Made by a program: the position numbers and the translations under genes. From the NCBI RefSeq assembly GCF_004348895.1, contig NZ_RRZK01000018.1, positions 1 through 64,000 of the forward strand: DNA of 64,000 bases. Reading direction: 5' to 3'. This stretch comes from Pseudomonas vancouverensis. Lineage in GTDB: Bacteria; Pseudomonadota; Gammaproteobacteria; Pseudomonadales; Pseudomonadaceae. Of the stretch, positions 8,518 through 17,528 are shown in pieces. The notes beneath the pieces are model-generated. The model was not told the DNA's origin. It saw only the letters and a program-made list of their open reading frames with translations, and searched no databases. The number at the start of each line of letters is the position of its first letter. Positions within the stretch are counted from its first letter, which is position 1.

Positions 8518-8626
8518 TGTTATAGGTCTCCGTTGGCTCTGCTGAATTCAGATTGCATCGCCACCAGAAACAAGTCACGCTCATAATTTTACGCGATTTT
8601 GTGAATTATTTTCAGGTCGTATAACC

Positions 8627-9532
8627 ATGAGACTGACACTGGATCACCTGGTCATGCTGCAAACCCTGGCGGAAGTCGATTCGGTCACCGCCGTGGCCGA
8701 GCGTTTATGGCTGACACCTTCGGCCGTCAGTCACCGCCTGCGCGAAGCGGAGCGGCGCTTGGGGGTGACCCTGACGGAACGCTCGGGCGGCAAGCTTCGA
8801 CTCAGCCCTGCCGGCGTGCGCCTGGAGCGGGCCGCCAAAGACATCATCGCCATACTCAATGAAGCCGAATCCGAAGCCCGGTCCATGGCCGGTGGCGTCA
8901 CCGCGTTTGTGCGCATGGGAGTCACCTCCTACGGCCCGTTTCGCTGGATTCCAAAATTCATCAAACACTATTCGAGTCTGCGGCCAGACATCGAAATCAC
9001 CCTGGTGACCGTGCCCCGTAACGACGTTTACGCGAGCCTGATGCAAGGCCGGCTGGATGTGTCGATCATCGACGACGGCATGGTGCCCAGCGGTGTCGCC
9101 AGGCTGCCGCTGTTCCGCGACGACCTGATCGCGATCATGGCCACCGATCATCCCCTGGCGGGCAGGAAAAACATCTACGCCCAGGACTTCAAGACATACA
9201 ACCTGGTGACCTATTCGACCGACCGCGCCAGTGGTTGGGAGTACGACCGCTTCTTCGCCCCCGCCAGCATCTTGCCGCGCCGCATGATCACTGTGGAATT
9301 GATCGAGGCCATCGTTGAACTGGTGCGTTCGGGATACGGCATCAGCATCTTGCAACGGGATCTGGTGACCCCCAGCCTCGAGCGCGGGGAACTGGCCTGG
9401 GCGGCCCTGAACGACGGCCTGGATATCGCCTGGAACGCCATTGTGCGCCCCTCGGAACGGGAGGACAGTGAAGTCAGTAAAATGGTGGCGGCGCTCGATA
9501 GCTGGATGAAAGATGCCGCCTCCGGGATTTGA
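8627..9532 (+). CDS. LysR family regulator
   Basis: A 301-residue LysR protein: winged helix at residues 4-62 (LDHLVMLQTLAEVDSV, then TPSAVSHRLREAERRLG) and a LysR substrate domain from about 90. It is divergent from the 2OG oxygenase across 109 bases of AT-rich DNA, so it most likely controls the oxygenase and the binding protein behind it. AGGT lies upstream of ATG 8627. The inducer is unknown, probably the oxygenase substrate. Confidence 0.88.
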   Translation: MRLTLDHLVMLQTLAEVDSVTAVAERLWLTPSAVSHRLREAERRLGVTLTERSGGKLRLSPAGVRLERAAKDIIAILNEAESEARSMAGGVTAFVRMGVTSYGPFRWIPKFIKHYSSLRPDIEITLVTVPRNDVYASLMQGRLDVSIIDDGMVPSGVARLPLFRDDLIAIMATDHPLAGRKNIYAQDFKTYNLVTYSTDRASGWEYDRFFAPASILPRRMITVELIEAIVELVRSGYGISILQRDLVTPSLERGELAWAALNDGLDIAWNAIVRPSEREDSEVSKMVAALDSWMKDAASGI

Positions 9533-9553
9533 CGCCGTGCCTGTTCATGGTTT

Positions 9554-9570
9554 TTCACTGCTGTAGTGAA
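9554..9570. promoter_or_regulatory. Inverted repeat upstream of the RpiR gene
   Basis: TTCACT-gctgt-AGTGAA is a perfect 6-base inverted repeat with a 5-base spacer, 106 bases before the RpiR start. It could be that regulator's own operator. The half-site AGTGA recurs in the inverted repeat at 30600-30635. Confidence 0.45.
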
Positions 9571-9675
9571 TACGACAACAGGGCAAGAAAACGCTAGACA
9601 TGTTCAATCCACTACATATAGGATTAATTCAGATGGTTCTGTAATAAAAACAACAGCGCTTTAAAAGGCGATTCG

Positions 9676-10530
9676 ATGACGAATTTACGAGAAAAAATTA
9701 CCGATGCCGCTCTGAAGCCAACCCCTTCTGAACGCAAGGTCATTCGTGTTTTGCTTGATCAGTATCCACGAAGTGGACTGGGCTCTATGGCCCGCCTGGC
9801 GGAACAGGCCGGTGTCAGCGACCCGACCATCATGCGCTTGGTCAAGAAGCTTGGATTTGCCGGTTACCCTGACTTTCAGGAAGCCTTGCTCAGTGAGATG
9901 GACCAACGACTGCGGTCGCCCATCACCTTGCTTCAGCCCCGCGCTCACCATAATCAGGACGATGCCTGGGGTCTCTATCTGCAGGACAGCGGCCGCACAC
10001 TTCAAGAAACTCAAAGCCTGACCCAACCTGAAGATGTACGGGTCCTGGTCGACTGGATTCTTGACAGTCGCCATCAGGTTTATTGCTTTGGCGGTCGACT
10101 CAGCAGCTTTCTCGCCGGCTATCTGGTCAGTCACTTGCGCTTGTTGCGTCCGGGCTGTCATACGCTGGAGGACAACGCCCAGCTTCCCGATCGGATGCAT
10201 GACATTCAGCGCCAGGATGTCGTACTGCTTTTCGACTATCGCCGCTACCAGACCCAGGCACTTCGCGTCGCCACGGCGGCCAAGGCGCGCAACGCCCGCA
10301 TCGTCCTGTTCACCGACGTCTATGTATCCCCCCTGCGCGAGTTGGCCGACCTGATCATCAGTGCGCCGGTCGAATCGGTATCGGCCTTCGACACGCTGGT
10401 TCCGGCCCTGGCCCAGGTTGAAGCATTGATTGCCAGCCTGACCCAGCGCAGCACCAACCTCAATGATCGCCTGGAAGCCATCGATTCGTTGCGCGCCGGA
10501 TTTGCCGCCCATCTCCTGGAGGAAAAATAA
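9676..10530 (+). CDS. MurR/RpiR family regulator (HTH + SIS)
   Basis: A 284-residue regulator: RpiR helix-turn-helix at residues 1-77 (AGVSDPTIMRLVKKLGFAGY is the recognition region) and a SIS sugar-isomerase-like effector domain at about 125-260. RpiR proteins sense phosphosugars or amino-acid-like metabolites. The stop is 2 bases from the next gene start and its last codons supply that gene's GGAGG, so it is the first gene of the 9.7-15.9 kb unit and very likely regulates it. Confidence 0.88.
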   Translation: MTNLREKITDAALKPTPSERKVIRVLLDQYPRSGLGSMARLAEQAGVSDPTIMRLVKKLGFAGYPDFQEALLSEMDQRLRSPITLLQPRAHHNQDDAWGLYLQDSGRTLQETQSLTQPEDVRVLVDWILDSRHQVYCFGGRLSSFLAGYLVSHLRLLRPGCHTLEDNAQLPDRMHDIQRQDVVLLFDYRRYQTQALRVATAAKARNARIVLFTDVYVSPLRELADLIISAPVESVSAFDTLVPALAQVEALIASLTQRSTNLNDRLEAIDSLRAGFAAHLLEEK

Positions 10531-10532
10531 TA

Positions 10533-11177
10533 ATGTTCAGCCTTCCCCATCACTCCCCGCGTGATTTGCCATTCAGCCAGGGGCACACGGCGCTTCTGCT
10601 GGTCGATATGCAGCGTGCCTGGCTTGACCCCAGGCTTGATCCGCATCTGCAAGGGCCGCAGGCAGAATACTTCCTGACTCGCACCCAGGCTCAGGTAATA
10701 CCCAACCAGATCAAGCTGCTCAACGCCGTGCGTGGCGCCCGGCAAAATGTGCTGCATACCATCATAGAGAGCCTGACCGCCGATGGTCGTGACCGCTCAC
10801 TGGATCACAAGTTGTCGGATATGCACCTGCCCAAGGGCAGCTATGAGGCCGGCATCATTGATGAACTCGCGATCACTGAAAACGAGATCGTCCTGCCCAA
10901 GACCTCTTCTGGCGTTTTCAACTCGACCAATATCGACTACGTGCTGCGCAACCTTCAGACCCGCCACCTGATCATCGCCGGGATCGTTACTGACCAATGT
11001 GTGGACATGGCGGTTCGCGACGCAGCCGATCGGGGCTACCTGGTCACGCTGGTCGAAGATGCGTGCGCCACCTACACCGCAGCAAGGCATCAGGCCTGTC
11101 TGGAGGCGATCAAGGGTTACTGCTGGATCACTGATACCCAGACAGTCATCGACCGCTTGCAGGAGATGGGAGCATGA
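10533..11177 (+). CDS. Isochorismatase-family cysteine hydrolase
   Basis: A 214-residue cysteine hydrolase. The catalytic triad is visible: D25 in LLLVDMQRAW, K123 in LPKTSSGVFNST and C156 in IVTDQCVDMAVRDA. Family members hydrolyse C-N amide or carbamoyl bonds (nicotinamide, N-carbamoylsarcosine, ureidoacrylate). Here it would release ammonia or carbamate from an amide in the pathway of this operon. GGAGG of the RpiR end precedes the ATG. It overlaps the next gene by an ATGA. Confidence 0.88.
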   Translation: MFSLPHHSPRDLPFSQGHTALLLVDMQRAWLDPRLDPHLQGPQAEYFLTRTQAQVIPNQIKLLNAVRGARQNVLHTIIESLTADGRDRSLDHKLSDMHLPKGSYEAGIIDELAITENEIVLPKTSSGVFNSTNIDYVLRNLQTRHLIIAGIVTDQCVDMAVRDAADRGYLVTLVEDACATYTAARHQACLEAIKGYCWITDTQTVIDRLQEMGA

Positions 11178-12529
11178 GCCTGTCCAGCGCAAGCAAACCT
11201 CCTGTGGCACCCACGGCCATGACCACGATTGTCACGACTGACCTGATTGGCATCACTCGCGGACGCTCGTTTCCCACTGACGAACTGGAAAGCTATCAAG
11301 TCGCCGGTTGTGGCTGGGTTCCCGCCAATAGCGCCTTGACCCCTCAGGGGCTGGTTGCGGCGGATAACCCGTGGGGATCCTTTGGCGACCTGCGGCTGAT
11401 TCCGGACATGAGCAGCCGTGTACGCGTGCCCAATGGCCCCGACGCCAATGCGCCAGGGATGGACTTTATCCACGCCGATATCTGTGAAACGGACGGCCAG
11501 CCCTGGGCCGCCTGCCCGCGTACCTTGTTGCGTAACGAAATCCAGCGCTATCGCGACGATCTCGGGCTTGAGGTCACGGCAGCGTTCGAACACGAGTTCA
11601 ACCTCGGCTACCTGGATGCGGCGAACTCGCACCACGCCTTTTCTCTGGCGGCCCAACATCACGCGGCATCATTCGGAGGCTGGTTGCTCAGCGCCCTGAA
11701 AGCCGCCGGGGTTGAGCCGGAAATGTTTTTGCCGGAATACGGCAAGGCACAGTATGAAGTCACCTGCCGCCCGATTCAGGGCGTCGCCGCAGCCGACAGG
11801 GCCGTGAACGTGCGGGAAATCACCCGCGAAATCGCCCGGCAGATGGGCCTGGACATCAGCTTCGCGCCCAAGCTCCAACCCGATGGCGTGAGTAACGGTG
11901 TGCATCTGCATATCAGTTTGCAGGATCAGGCGGGACACCCCGTCATGTACAGTGCGCAGGAGAGCAACGGCCTTTCGGCATTGGGTCGGCACTGGGCAGC
12001 GGGGGTTTTGAAATACCTGCCGGCACTCTGTGCGTTCAGTGCGCCGACGCCGATTTCCTACCTGCGCCTGAAGCCTCATCACTGGAGTGCGGCATACGCC
12101 AACCTTGGCCAGCGCAACCGTGAAGCTTCGCTACGCATCTGTCCGACCATCACCATCGGCAATCGCTCTCCGGCAAAACAGTACAACCTGGAATTTCGTC
12201 CGCTCGACGCAACATCGTCGCCGCACTTGAGCATGGCGACAGTGCTGATGGCCGGCAGATTGGGCATCGAACAAAAACTGGCACTGGAGGCTTCGGCCGA
12301 TGAAGCGCCGGACGACCTGAGCCAGGAGCAACGCCAGGCGCGAAACATCGTCGCCCTGCCCGGCTCCCTCAACGATGCATTGGTCAGTTTGCGTGATAGC
12401 AAAGAGCTGATCGCGCAACTGCCGACATTGCTGCTCGATGCCTACTTTGCCGTGAAGGCAGAGGAACTGAAGTCGACACAGACCATGAGCCCAGTTGAAT
12501 TGTGTGAACACTATGCGCGTCTTTACTGA
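11174..12529 (+). CDS. Glutamine synthetase family gamma-glutamyl ligase
   Basis: A 451-residue GS-type ligase. Seen in order: GSFGDLRLIPDMSS near residue 68, the metal Glu in AAFEHEFNLG, Glu in QYEVTC, His in NGVHLHISL, substrate Arg in QRNREASLRI and EFRPLDATSSPH. It lacks the adenylylation-loop sequence of GlnA and resembles PuuA/GlnA-like gamma-glutamyl-amine ligases, which attach glutamate to an amine using ATP. The amine is not known. GGGAGC precedes ATG 11174, which overlaps the hydrolase stop (ATGA). It should work with the neighbouring amidohydrolases. Confidence 0.85.
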   Translation: MSLSSASKPPVAPTAMTTIVTTDLIGITRGRSFPTDELESYQVAGCGWVPANSALTPQGLVAADNPWGSFGDLRLIPDMSSRVRVPNGPDANAPGMDFIHADICETDGQPWAACPRTLLRNEIQRYRDDLGLEVTAAFEHEFNLGYLDAANSHHAFSLAAQHHAASFGGWLLSALKAAGVEPEMFLPEYGKAQYEVTCRPIQGVAAADRAVNVREITREIARQMGLDISFAPKLQPDGVSNGVHLHISLQDQAGHPVMYSAQESNGLSALGRHWAAGVLKYLPALCAFSAPTPISYLRLKPHHWSAAYANLGQRNREASLRICPTITIGNRSPAKQYNLEFRPLDATSSPHLSMATVLMAGRLGIEQKLALEASADEAPDDLSQEQRQARNIVALPGSLNDALVSLRDSKELIAQLPTLLLDAYFAVKAEELKSTQTMSPVELCEHYARLY

Positions 12530-13265
12530 ATCACCGGAATGGGGCCTGTACGACCAGCCTGCCTACTCCGTAAGTCGGGAAAGTGGCGAACACCCGGTCA
12601 TTCTGGTCTGTGAGCATGCCAGTGCATACATCCCGCCTGAACTGGCTGATCTGGGGCTGAGCGAACAGGCAGCCAAGGAACACATCGCATGGGACATCGG
12701 CGCATTGGCCCTGGCCGAAAGCCTGTCGCGCACGCTCGATGCAACCTTGATCCGTGCCAACTACTCGAGGCTGCTGATAGATCTCAATCGACCACTTGAT
12801 GCGCCCGACAGCATTCCTGTTCGCAGTGAGATTTATGACGTATTGGGCAACCAGCAACTGGATGAAAAGACACGCCAGTATCGACAAGCGTGTCTGTTCG
12901 AACCTTTTCATCGAAAGTTGAGCGAGCTGATCGACGCCCGACTGGCTGCGGGCCGCGACGTGCGGGTGGTTGGCGTACACAGCTTCACACCGGTGTATTA
13001 CGGACAGCCACGGACGCTTGAAGCCGGCATTCTGTTTGCCCGAGCCCATGCCTACGCGCAAACACTGATTCACGGCCTGGCTGCGCAGGACCTCAAGGTT
13101 GCCGCCAACCAGCCCTACGAGATCAACGCACTTGAAGACATGACCGTGCCTTTCCACGGTGATCGACGGGGCATTGACGCAGCACTCATTGAAGTACGTA
13201 ACGACTTGCTAAAAAAACCGGACGCTGTTCAGTCATGGTCGGACTATCTCGCTCCACTGCTGTAA
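12513..13265 (+). CDS. N-formylglutamate amidohydrolase family protein
   Basis: A 250-residue FGase-family hydrolase. Conserved signatures are ILVCEHASAYIPPEL, HIAWDIGA, NYSRLLIDLNRPLD and VVGVHSFTPV, which carry the metal His and the carboxylate-binding Arg. FGase removes the formyl group of N-formylglutamate. In this context it may hydrolyse an N-acyl or gamma-glutamyl intermediate made by the adjacent ligase (inference). ATG 12513 overlaps the ligase gene by 17 bases; TTG 12495 adds six residues and is less likely. Confidence 0.82.
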   Translation: MRVFTESPEWGLYDQPAYSVSRESGEHPVILVCEHASAYIPPELADLGLSEQAAKEHIAWDIGALALAESLSRTLDATLIRANYSRLLIDLNRPLDAPDSIPVRSEIYDVLGNQQLDEKTRQYRQACLFEPFHRKLSELIDARLAAGRDVRVVGVHSFTPVYYGQPRTLEAGILFARAHAYAQTLIHGLAAQDLKVAANQPYEINALEDMTVPFHGDRRGIDAALIEVRNDLLKKPDAVQSWSDYLAPLL

Positions 13266-13413
13266 AGGCTGTTGCTTGTTAAATCGGTAATACAACTATA
13301 AAAAACCGCTTGGGCGTCTTTTAACCTGCCAGGTTCAAAACAACTTCAGCTGTTGGCCTTTGTCGTTCAATGGCTGAAGTTTCCGCCTAACTTGCATACG
13401 GAAGTACCCAGTT

Positions 13414-14757
13414 ATGGCTATTGAAGATTTTGGTTATAAACAAGAACTGAAACGCAGCTTGTCACTTGCTGACCTGGTCATTTATGGAATGATCTTCATG
13501 ATTCCCATCGCGCCTTTTGGCGTCTATGGGTATGTCAACAGCGAGGCGCCCGGGATGGTGCCACTGGCTTACATAATCGGCATGGTCGCCATGCTGTTCA
13601 CGGCGTTGAGTTACGGCAGCATGGCGCGCGCGTTTCCCATCGCCGGATCGGTCTATTCCTACGCCCAACGGGGTCTGCACCCCAACGCCGGTTTTGTCGC
13701 CGGCTGGCTGTTATTGCTCGACTACTTGCTGATTCCGCCGCTGCTGTACATCTACGCGGCAATCGCCCTGAACCACCTTTATCCCGCCATTCCGAAGGCA
13801 GGCTTCATTCTCGCGTTCCTGGTCAGTGCCACGCTGGTCAACCTGCGGGGCATGACCTTCACCGCCCGGATGAACATCATCTTCTTGCTGGCACAACTGA
13901 CCGTTCTCGGTATTTTCCTGGCCTGCGGCTGGAATGCCCTGCAGTCTGGGGCCGGTAACGGTCACCTGACGCTGGCGCCGCTGTACAACCCCGAGACCTT
14001 CAGTTTCTCGTTGATGATGCAGGCGGTCTCGATCGCGGTGCTGTCCTTCCTTGGCTTCGATGCCATTTCCACACTGGCGGAAGAAACCAAAGGCGACGCC
14101 GGCCGCTCCGTGGGTCGGGCGGCGTTGATCAGCTTGCTGGTGATGGGCGGCATCTTCGTCGCACAGACCTGGCTGGCAACGGACCTGGCCAAGGGTATGG
14201 GTTTCACATCGGCCGATGCGGCTTTCTATGAGATCGCCGACATTGCCGGCGGAAGCTGGCTGGCCTCGCTGACGGCCATCGCCACAGCGCTGGCATGGGG
14301 CGTCGCGGTATCGATTACCTCCCAAGCCGCCGTTTCACGCTTGCTGTTCGGGATGGCGCGTGACGGAAAACTGCCCAGGATCCTGTCCAGCGTTCACCCC
14401 AAGTACAGCACCCCCCATGTGAGCATTTACCTGGTTGCCGTCCTGTCGATGGTCATTTGCTACCTGTTTATCGATACCGTAGACACATTGACTTCGCTGG
14501 TTAACTTTGGCGCCCTCAGCGGCTTCATGATTTTGCACATCACGGTGATCAACTATTACTGGCGACGCATGAAATCCCGCGACATCTGGCGTCACCTGAT
14601 AACACCGTTGATGGGTTTCATTATTACGTGCGCGATCATGTACAACATGGGCCTGCAGGCGCAAAAACTGGGGCTTATCTGGATTGTCGTGGGGCTGGTT
14701 TATCTCTGGATACTTAACCGCAAGGGATTGAGCCTGCAGTTATCCAAGGATATCTGA
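13414..14757 (+). CDS. APC family amino acid/amine permease
   Basis: A 447-residue inner-membrane permease with about 12 hydrophobic helices. The start DLVIYGMIFMIPIAPFGVYG matches the unwound first helix of the APC superfamily, and LSFLGFDAISTLAEETK is the family's signature region of helix 6. It imports an amino acid or amine by proton symport. A GGAAG site lies before ATG 13414. It follows the amidohydrolase gene by 148 bases and precedes ornithine cyclodeaminase, so it probably supplies this unit's substrate. Confidence 0.87.
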   Translation: MAIEDFGYKQELKRSLSLADLVIYGMIFMIPIAPFGVYGYVNSEAPGMVPLAYIIGMVAMLFTALSYGSMARAFPIAGSVYSYAQRGLHPNAGFVAGWLLLLDYLLIPPLLYIYAAIALNHLYPAIPKAGFILAFLVSATLVNLRGMTFTARMNIIFLLAQLTVLGIFLACGWNALQSGAGNGHLTLAPLYNPETFSFSLMMQAVSIAVLSFLGFDAISTLAEETKGDAGRSVGRAALISLLVMGGIFVAQTWLATDLAKGMGFTSADAAFYEIADIAGGSWLASLTAIATALAWGVAVSITSQAAVSRLLFGMARDGKLPRILSSVHPKYSTPHVSIYLVAVLSMVICYLFIDTVDTLTSLVNFGALSGFMILHITVINYYWRRMKSRDIWRHLITPLMGFIITCAIMYNMGLQAQKLGLIWIVVGLVYLWILNRKGLSLQLSKDI

Positions 14758-14883
14758 CCTGATAACGCTGCAACTTTCCAACCAATAATCAGCACCGTCA
14801 TAAGTGCAGCGTTCACGGCTGCGCGATGGGCTGTGCCTGAAAAATCAGACTAACCACTTTCACCTGCTGCCGAGAGTAACAAG

Positions 14884-15930
14884 ATGACTCGATATATCGA
14901 TGTAAATGACCTTAGCCAACTGGTTGCGCGCAAAGGTCTCAGTACCTTTATTGGCGAGATGGCCGAATACATACGCGAAGATTATCTTCGCTGGAATGAC
15001 TTCGAAAAATGCCCACGCCTGGCCAATCACTCGGCCGAAGGTGTTATCGAATTGATGCCAGTCTCGGACGCTTCGCTGTACGCCTTCAAGTATGTCAACG
15101 GCCATCCCAAGAACACCCAGAACGGGATGCTGACGGTCATGGCGTTCGGCGCGATCGGTGATGTCGAAACCGGAGAACCCGTTTTGCTCAGCGAGATGAC
15201 CCTGACCACGGCGATTCGCACCGCCGCCACATCAGCATTGGCCGCTCGCTACCTGGCCCGACCTGAGTCGCGCAGCATGGCACTGATCGGCAATGGATCA
15301 CAAAGCGAATTCCAGGCCATCGCTTTCCACACGATGCTGGGTATCAACGAGATCCGTCTGTTCGATATCGACCCGCGCGCCACGCAAAAACTGGCGAACA
15401 ATCTCAAGGGCTTTGCTGAACTGCGGATCGTGGTTTGCGGCACCGCTGCTGAAGCCGTATGCGGTGCCGATATCGTGACCACCGTAACGGCCGATAAAGC
15501 CTACGCGACCATCCTGACAGCGGAAATGATAGAGCCCGGCATGCACCTCAATGCGGTGGGTGGTGACTGCCCTGGCAAGACTGAGTTGCACCGCGAAATT
15601 GTCGAAATGTCCCGGGTTATAGTCGAATACGAACCGCAAAGTCGTATCGAAGGCGAAATTCAGCAAATGCCCGCAGACTCACCGGTCACCGAGTTCTGGC
15701 GTGTCGTGAACGGCGAGATCAGCGGTCGTGAAAATGCCGCGGATGTCACGCTGTTCGACTCGGTTGGCTTTGCATTGGAAGACTATTCGGCACTGCGTTA
15801 TGTGCTGCAGGTCGCCCGGGAGTTTGATATCGGCAGCACCATCGAGCTGGTACCGGAACTCACAGACCCTAAAGACCTGTTTGCCCGCCTGATTCCGGAC
15901 ACAGTGGTTTCACAGAAAAAACGCGCGTGA
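14884..15930 (+). CDS. Ornithine cyclodeaminase
   Basis: A 348-residue enzyme of the OCD/mu-crystallin family. The Rossmann site is visible as ALIGNGSQSEFQA; LNAVGGDCPGKTELHREI carries the Asp that in true ornithine cyclodeaminases polarises the substrate, favouring ornithine to proline plus ammonia over an alanine dehydrogenase role. The operon could therefore deliver ornithine or a close analogue that is turned into proline. GAGAG precedes ATG 14884. It is last in the plus-strand unit and is followed by a hairpin at 15976-16020. Confidence 0.87.
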   Translation: MTRYIDVNDLSQLVARKGLSTFIGEMAEYIREDYLRWNDFEKCPRLANHSAEGVIELMPVSDASLYAFKYVNGHPKNTQNGMLTVMAFGAIGDVETGEPVLLSEMTLTTAIRTAATSALAARYLARPESRSMALIGNGSQSEFQAIAFHTMLGINEIRLFDIDPRATQKLANNLKGFAELRIVVCGTAAEAVCGADIVTTVTADKAYATILTAEMIEPGMHLNAVGGDCPGKTELHREIVEMSRVIVEYEPQSRIEGEIQQMPADSPVTEFWRVVNGEISGRENAADVTLFDSVGFALEDYSALRYVLQVAREFDIGSTIELVPELTDPKDLFARLIPDTVVSQKKRA

Positions 15931-15975
15931 TCCTGCAACATCGGCAGCATCGGGCACCTGCAAGTTGATCTTTGA

Positions 15976-16020
15976 GGGCTACGCCTGGCCTCACAATGGT
16001 TGTGAGTACAGACGTAGCCT
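15976..16020. terminator. Hairpin between convergent operons
   Basis: Outer stem ggctacg (15977-15983) / cgtagcc (16013-16019) encloses an inner stem ctcacaa / ttgtgag. It lies between ornithine cyclodeaminase and the convergent aldehyde dehydrogenase, so it may terminate both transcripts. No long T-run follows on either side, so factor-independent action is uncertain. Confidence 0.6.
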
Positions 16021-16038
16021 TCACACAGCATTCAAGGG

Positions 16039-17466
16039 TCAGTGGCCCCAGCCGACGATGCCCTTGATTTCCAGGAAGTCGTGAATGCCCCAACCTGCGT
16101 ATTCGCGGCCATTGCCGGATTGTTTATAGCCACCGAACGGCGCGAAGGTGTCCCAGTCCGGGTAGTTCAGGTACACCGAGCCTGCGCGCATGCGTTTGGC
16201 CACGGCGCGGGCATGCTCGATATTGCGCGACTGCACATAGGCCGCCAGGCCGTAGACGGTGTCGTTGGCGATCTCGATGGCCTGCTCTTCGTTGTCGTAG
16301 GGAATGATCGACAGCACCGGACCAAAGATTTCTTCGCGGGCGATGGTCATCTGCGCCGTCACATTGCCAAACACCGTCGGTTGCACGTAATAGCCCTGAT
16401 CCAGACCGGCCGGACGACCCAGGCCACCGGTGACCAGGGTGGCACCCTCTTCGATCCCGGTAGCGATCAGGCCCTGGATCTTCAGAAACTGCGCCTCGCT
16501 GATCACCGGACCGAGGTTGCTGCTGTCCTCCAACGGGCTGCCGGTCACCAGTTTCTCGGCGGTGGCTTTGGCGATTTCCAGGGCGCGGGCATGCTGGGCA
16601 CGGGGGACCAGCATGCGCGTCGGCGCATCGCAGGACTGCCCGGAGTTGGAGAAGCAGCCTTGCACACCCTTGGCCACGGCGACTTCGAAATCGGCGTCCT
16701 CCAACAGGATGTTAGCCGACTTGCCGCCCAATTCCTGCGCCACGCGCTTGACCGTATCGGCCGCCGATTTGGCGACCATGATGCCAGCGCGAGTCGAGCC
16801 GGTGAACGAGACCATATCCACCTGCGGGTGGCTGGCCATGGGTTGGCCGACATCGGGGCCGTTGCCGTTGACCAGGTTGAACACCCCGGCCGGCACGCCG
16901 GCTTCATGCAAAATTTCTGCAAAGATGATGCCGGTCAGCGGCGCGATTTCGCTCGGTTTGAGCACAATGGTGCAACCGGCGGCAATGGCCGGTGCGACTT
17001 TGCAGACGATCTGGTTCAGCGGCCAGTTCCACGGGGTGATCAGCGCACACACGCCGATGGCTTCTCGCACCACATGGGTGGTGCCGTGGTCCTCGCTGAA
17101 CTGGAATTTTTCCAGGGCACTGATGGTCGACTCCAGGTGCGCGCGGCCACTCCAGATCTGCGCATCACGGGCGAAATGCAGCGGTGCGCCCATCTCAGAA
17201 CTGACGGCCTGGACCAGGTCTTCGTAGCGCAGGTTGTACACCCGCAGAATGTTTTTCAGCAGCGCCAGACGTGCTTCGACCGTGGTGACCGAGAAGGCCG
17301 GGAACGCCTTGACGGCGGCGTCTACCGCCTTGTCGACGTCGGCCGCATTGCCGACGGCGATGCTGATGAAAGCTTGCTCGGTGGCCGGGTTGACCACGTC
17401 CAGGGTGTTGCCTGACTCGGCCGGGACCCACTCGCCATTGATGTAGAACTTGAGCGCGTTGTTCAT
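16039..17466 (-). CDS. NAD(P)-dependent aldehyde dehydrogenase
   Basis: A 475-residue ALDH of normal length. Conserved elements are ITPWNWPLNQIV, FTGSTRAG, the general-base Glu in AQELGGKSANI and the catalytic Cys in SNSGQSCDAPTRM. The closing FGGYKQSGNGRE matches the betaine-aldehyde/aldehyde group. It oxidises an aldehyde to the acid; the substrate is unknown. Start ATG 17466 (MNNALKFYINGEW) fits ALDH N-termini; 22 extra residues to 17532 do not. It is last in the 22-gene minus-strand run, 62 bases after the MmsA-type gene. Confidence 0.88.
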   Translation of the reverse strand: MNNALKFYINGEWVPAESGNTLDVVNPATEQAFISIAVGNAADVDKAVDAAVKAFPAFSVTTVEARLALLKNILRVYNLRYEDLVQAVSSEMGAPLHFARDAQIWSGRAHLESTISALEKFQFSEDHGTTHVVREAIGVCALITPWNWPLNQIVCKVAPAIAAGCTIVLKPSEIAPLTGIIFAEILHEAGVPAGVFNLVNGNGPDVGQPMASHPQVDMVSFTGSTRAGIMVAKSAADTVKRVAQELGGKSANILLEDADFEVAVAKGVQGCFSNSGQSCDAPTRMLVPRAQHARALEIAKATAEKLVTGSPLEDSSNLGPVISEAQFLKIQGLIATGIEEGATLVTGGLGRPAGLDQGYYVQPTVFGNVTAQMTIAREEIFGPVLSIIPYDNEEQAIEIANDTVYGLAAYVQSRNIEHARAVAKRMRAGSVYLNYPDWDTFAPFGGYKQSGNGREYAGWGIHDFLEIKGIVGWGH

Positions 17467-17528
17467 GGTTTTCTCACTCTGATGGGGTGACTGCGATGGC
17501 ACCGACGGACGCCACCGCAGGGCAAGGA

